DNA of 6,817 nt from Hyphomicrobiales bacterium. Its GTDB lineage: Bacteria > Pseudomonadota > Alphaproteobacteria > Rhizobiales > Beijerinckiaceae. Each line of letters begins with the position of its first letter. Within the stretch, counting starts at the first letter, position 1. Where the stretch lies: contig OMIJ01000114.1 of NCBI GenBank assembly GCA_900299065.1, forward strand, positions 1 through 6,817, in the 5' to 3' direction. The position numbers and the translations under genes were made by a program. The notes beneath the pieces were generated by a model. The model was not told where the DNA came from and searched no databases. It saw only the letters and a list, made by a program, of their open reading frames with translations. Positions 6,462 through 6,817 of the stretch are shown here, piece after piece.

Positions 6462-6490
6462 TTGCAGAAGTAAGATATATAGACTAGAAC
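6462..6490 (+). promoter_or_regulatory. Candidate LexA-repressed ssb promoter
   Basis: TTGCAG (6462-6467) and TAGAAC (6485-6490) are spaced exactly 17 bp, and the -10 shares its last four bases with the LexA box. Such overlap is what repression by LexA would need. Each hexamer matches consensus only partly, and the resulting leader would be about 155 nt, so another promoter nearer the gene may dominate in unstressed cells. Confidence 0.3.
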
Positions 6491-6501
6491 ATAAAGTGAA
6501 C
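6487..6501. promoter_or_regulatory. LexA (SOS) operator upstream of ssb
   Basis: GAACATAAAGTGAAC is a perfect GAAC-N7-GAAC direct repeat (GTTC-N7-GTTC on the other strand), the established LexA recognition pattern in alphaproteobacteria. It lies 151 bp before the ssb start and overlaps a possible -10 element. A control region of an SOS-linked gene is where such a site is expected. No second perfect copy was found in 4700-4990 upstream of uvrA. Confidence 0.75.
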
Positions 6502-6652
6502 ATAGATCATTCATTCGAGATCTAGGCTTTTTGGTTTGGCTTATCTCATGTTCGTTTGTGGACAAATGCGTTTTAGCGATAAGCGAGCCTCTCTTAGCTG
6601 CTGTCGAGAGTTTATGGTCACGTCACGAATTTAGATCAGTTTGGGGGTTTTC

Positions 6653-6817
6653 ATGTCTGGCAGTGTCAACAAGGTCATTCTGGTGGGCAATGTCGGCCGC
6701 GACCCGGAAGTGCGGCGGATGAATTCCGGCGATGCTGTTGTCAGTTTCAGCCTTGCGACAACAGAATCCTGGCGCGACAAGGCCTCGGGCGAGCGCAAAG
6801 ACCGCACTGAATGGCAT
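6653..6817 (+). CDS. ssb: Single-stranded DNA-binding protein SSB (5' part, truncated by window end)
   Basis: The first 55 residues are present and run open to the window edge. SSB is the tetrameric OB-fold protein that coats single-stranded DNA in replication, recombination and repair. The start MSGSVNKVILVGNVGRDPEV is the typical first strand, with the conserved N-K-V-x-L-V-G-N-x-G-x-D-P-E pattern at residues 6-19. VSFSLATTESWRDK (30-43) contains the conserved Trp40, and the visible part ends in GERKDRTEWH, which leads into the family's RVV strand. The ATG at 6653 is preceded by GGGGG (6643-6647) at a 5-base spacing. The upstream LexA box implies SOS induction. The acidic C-terminal tail that recruits partner proteins is outside the window. 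Confidence 0.97.
   Translation, partial: MSGSVNKVILVGNVGRDPEVRRMNSGDAVVSFSLATTESWRDKASGERKDRTEWH

Larger units (their letters stand above)
6362..6652. other. Gene-free region before ssb
   Basis: No coding frame here has a recognisable protein or a good start site. The stretch at about 6420-6530 is distinctly AT-rich compared with its neighbours. It contains a LexA box (6487-6501), a dyad TAGATC-N10-GATCTA (6503-6524), a dyad TTTGTGGACAAA (6555-6566) that resembles a DnaA box on the minus strand, and a repeated CAGATCA (6403-6409 and 6412-6418). It is best read as a long control region for ssb. A second promoter is possible at TTGTGG (6556-6561) with GATAAG (6578-6583), spaced 16 bp. Confidence 0.6.

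Noticed and set aside
6531..6722. Open frame of 63 codons overlapping the ssb start
   Set aside because: It overlaps ssb out of frame and covers the ssb promoter and ribosome-binding site; its translation resembles no known family.

Overview
The window looks like ordinary chromosome from an alphaproteobacterium, most likely of the Hyphomicrobiales/Rhodobacterales side. The reasons are the tail of a DUF1127 mini-protein followed by paired CCUCC-loop hairpins, a folate-dependent TrmFO, a UvrA with alphaproteobacterial-style motifs, and a direct-repeat LexA box of the form GAAC-N7-GAAC. GC content is moderate (roughly half). No species name can be supported. There are no transposases, CRISPR arrays, tRNA or rRNA genes.

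Layout. Bases 1-74 are the 3' end of a DUF1127 small-protein gene (+). Bases 121-200 hold two stem-loops, each with UCCUCCCC exposed at its loop; the second is also an intrinsic terminator. This matches the architecture of the CcsR/'cuckoo' sRNA family that is processed from DUF1127 mRNAs. trmFO (257-1672, +) makes the tRNA m5U54 modification and may be leaderless. It runs convergently into uvrA (4699-1679, -), the nucleotide-excision-repair damage sensor, with only 6 bp between the two stops. A 287-bp divergent intergenic region (4700-4986), rich in short repeats and dyads, separates uvrA from a dctA-type C4-dicarboxylate:cation symporter gene (4987-6309, +), which ends in a hairpin terminator. 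A 291-bp gene-free stretch (6362-6652) with an AT-rich core carries a perfect LexA box at 6487-6501, upstream of ssb (6653 to the window end, +, truncated).

How the parts relate. uvrA and ssb are both DNA-repair genes and classically sit back to back around a shared SOS operator. Here dctA lies between them. The only canonical LexA box seen is on the ssb side, about 1.8 kb from the uvrA start, so SOS control of uvrA may have been lost or altered. The other point of interest is the probable unannotated cuckoo-type sRNA at the left edge. I found no wholly new system.
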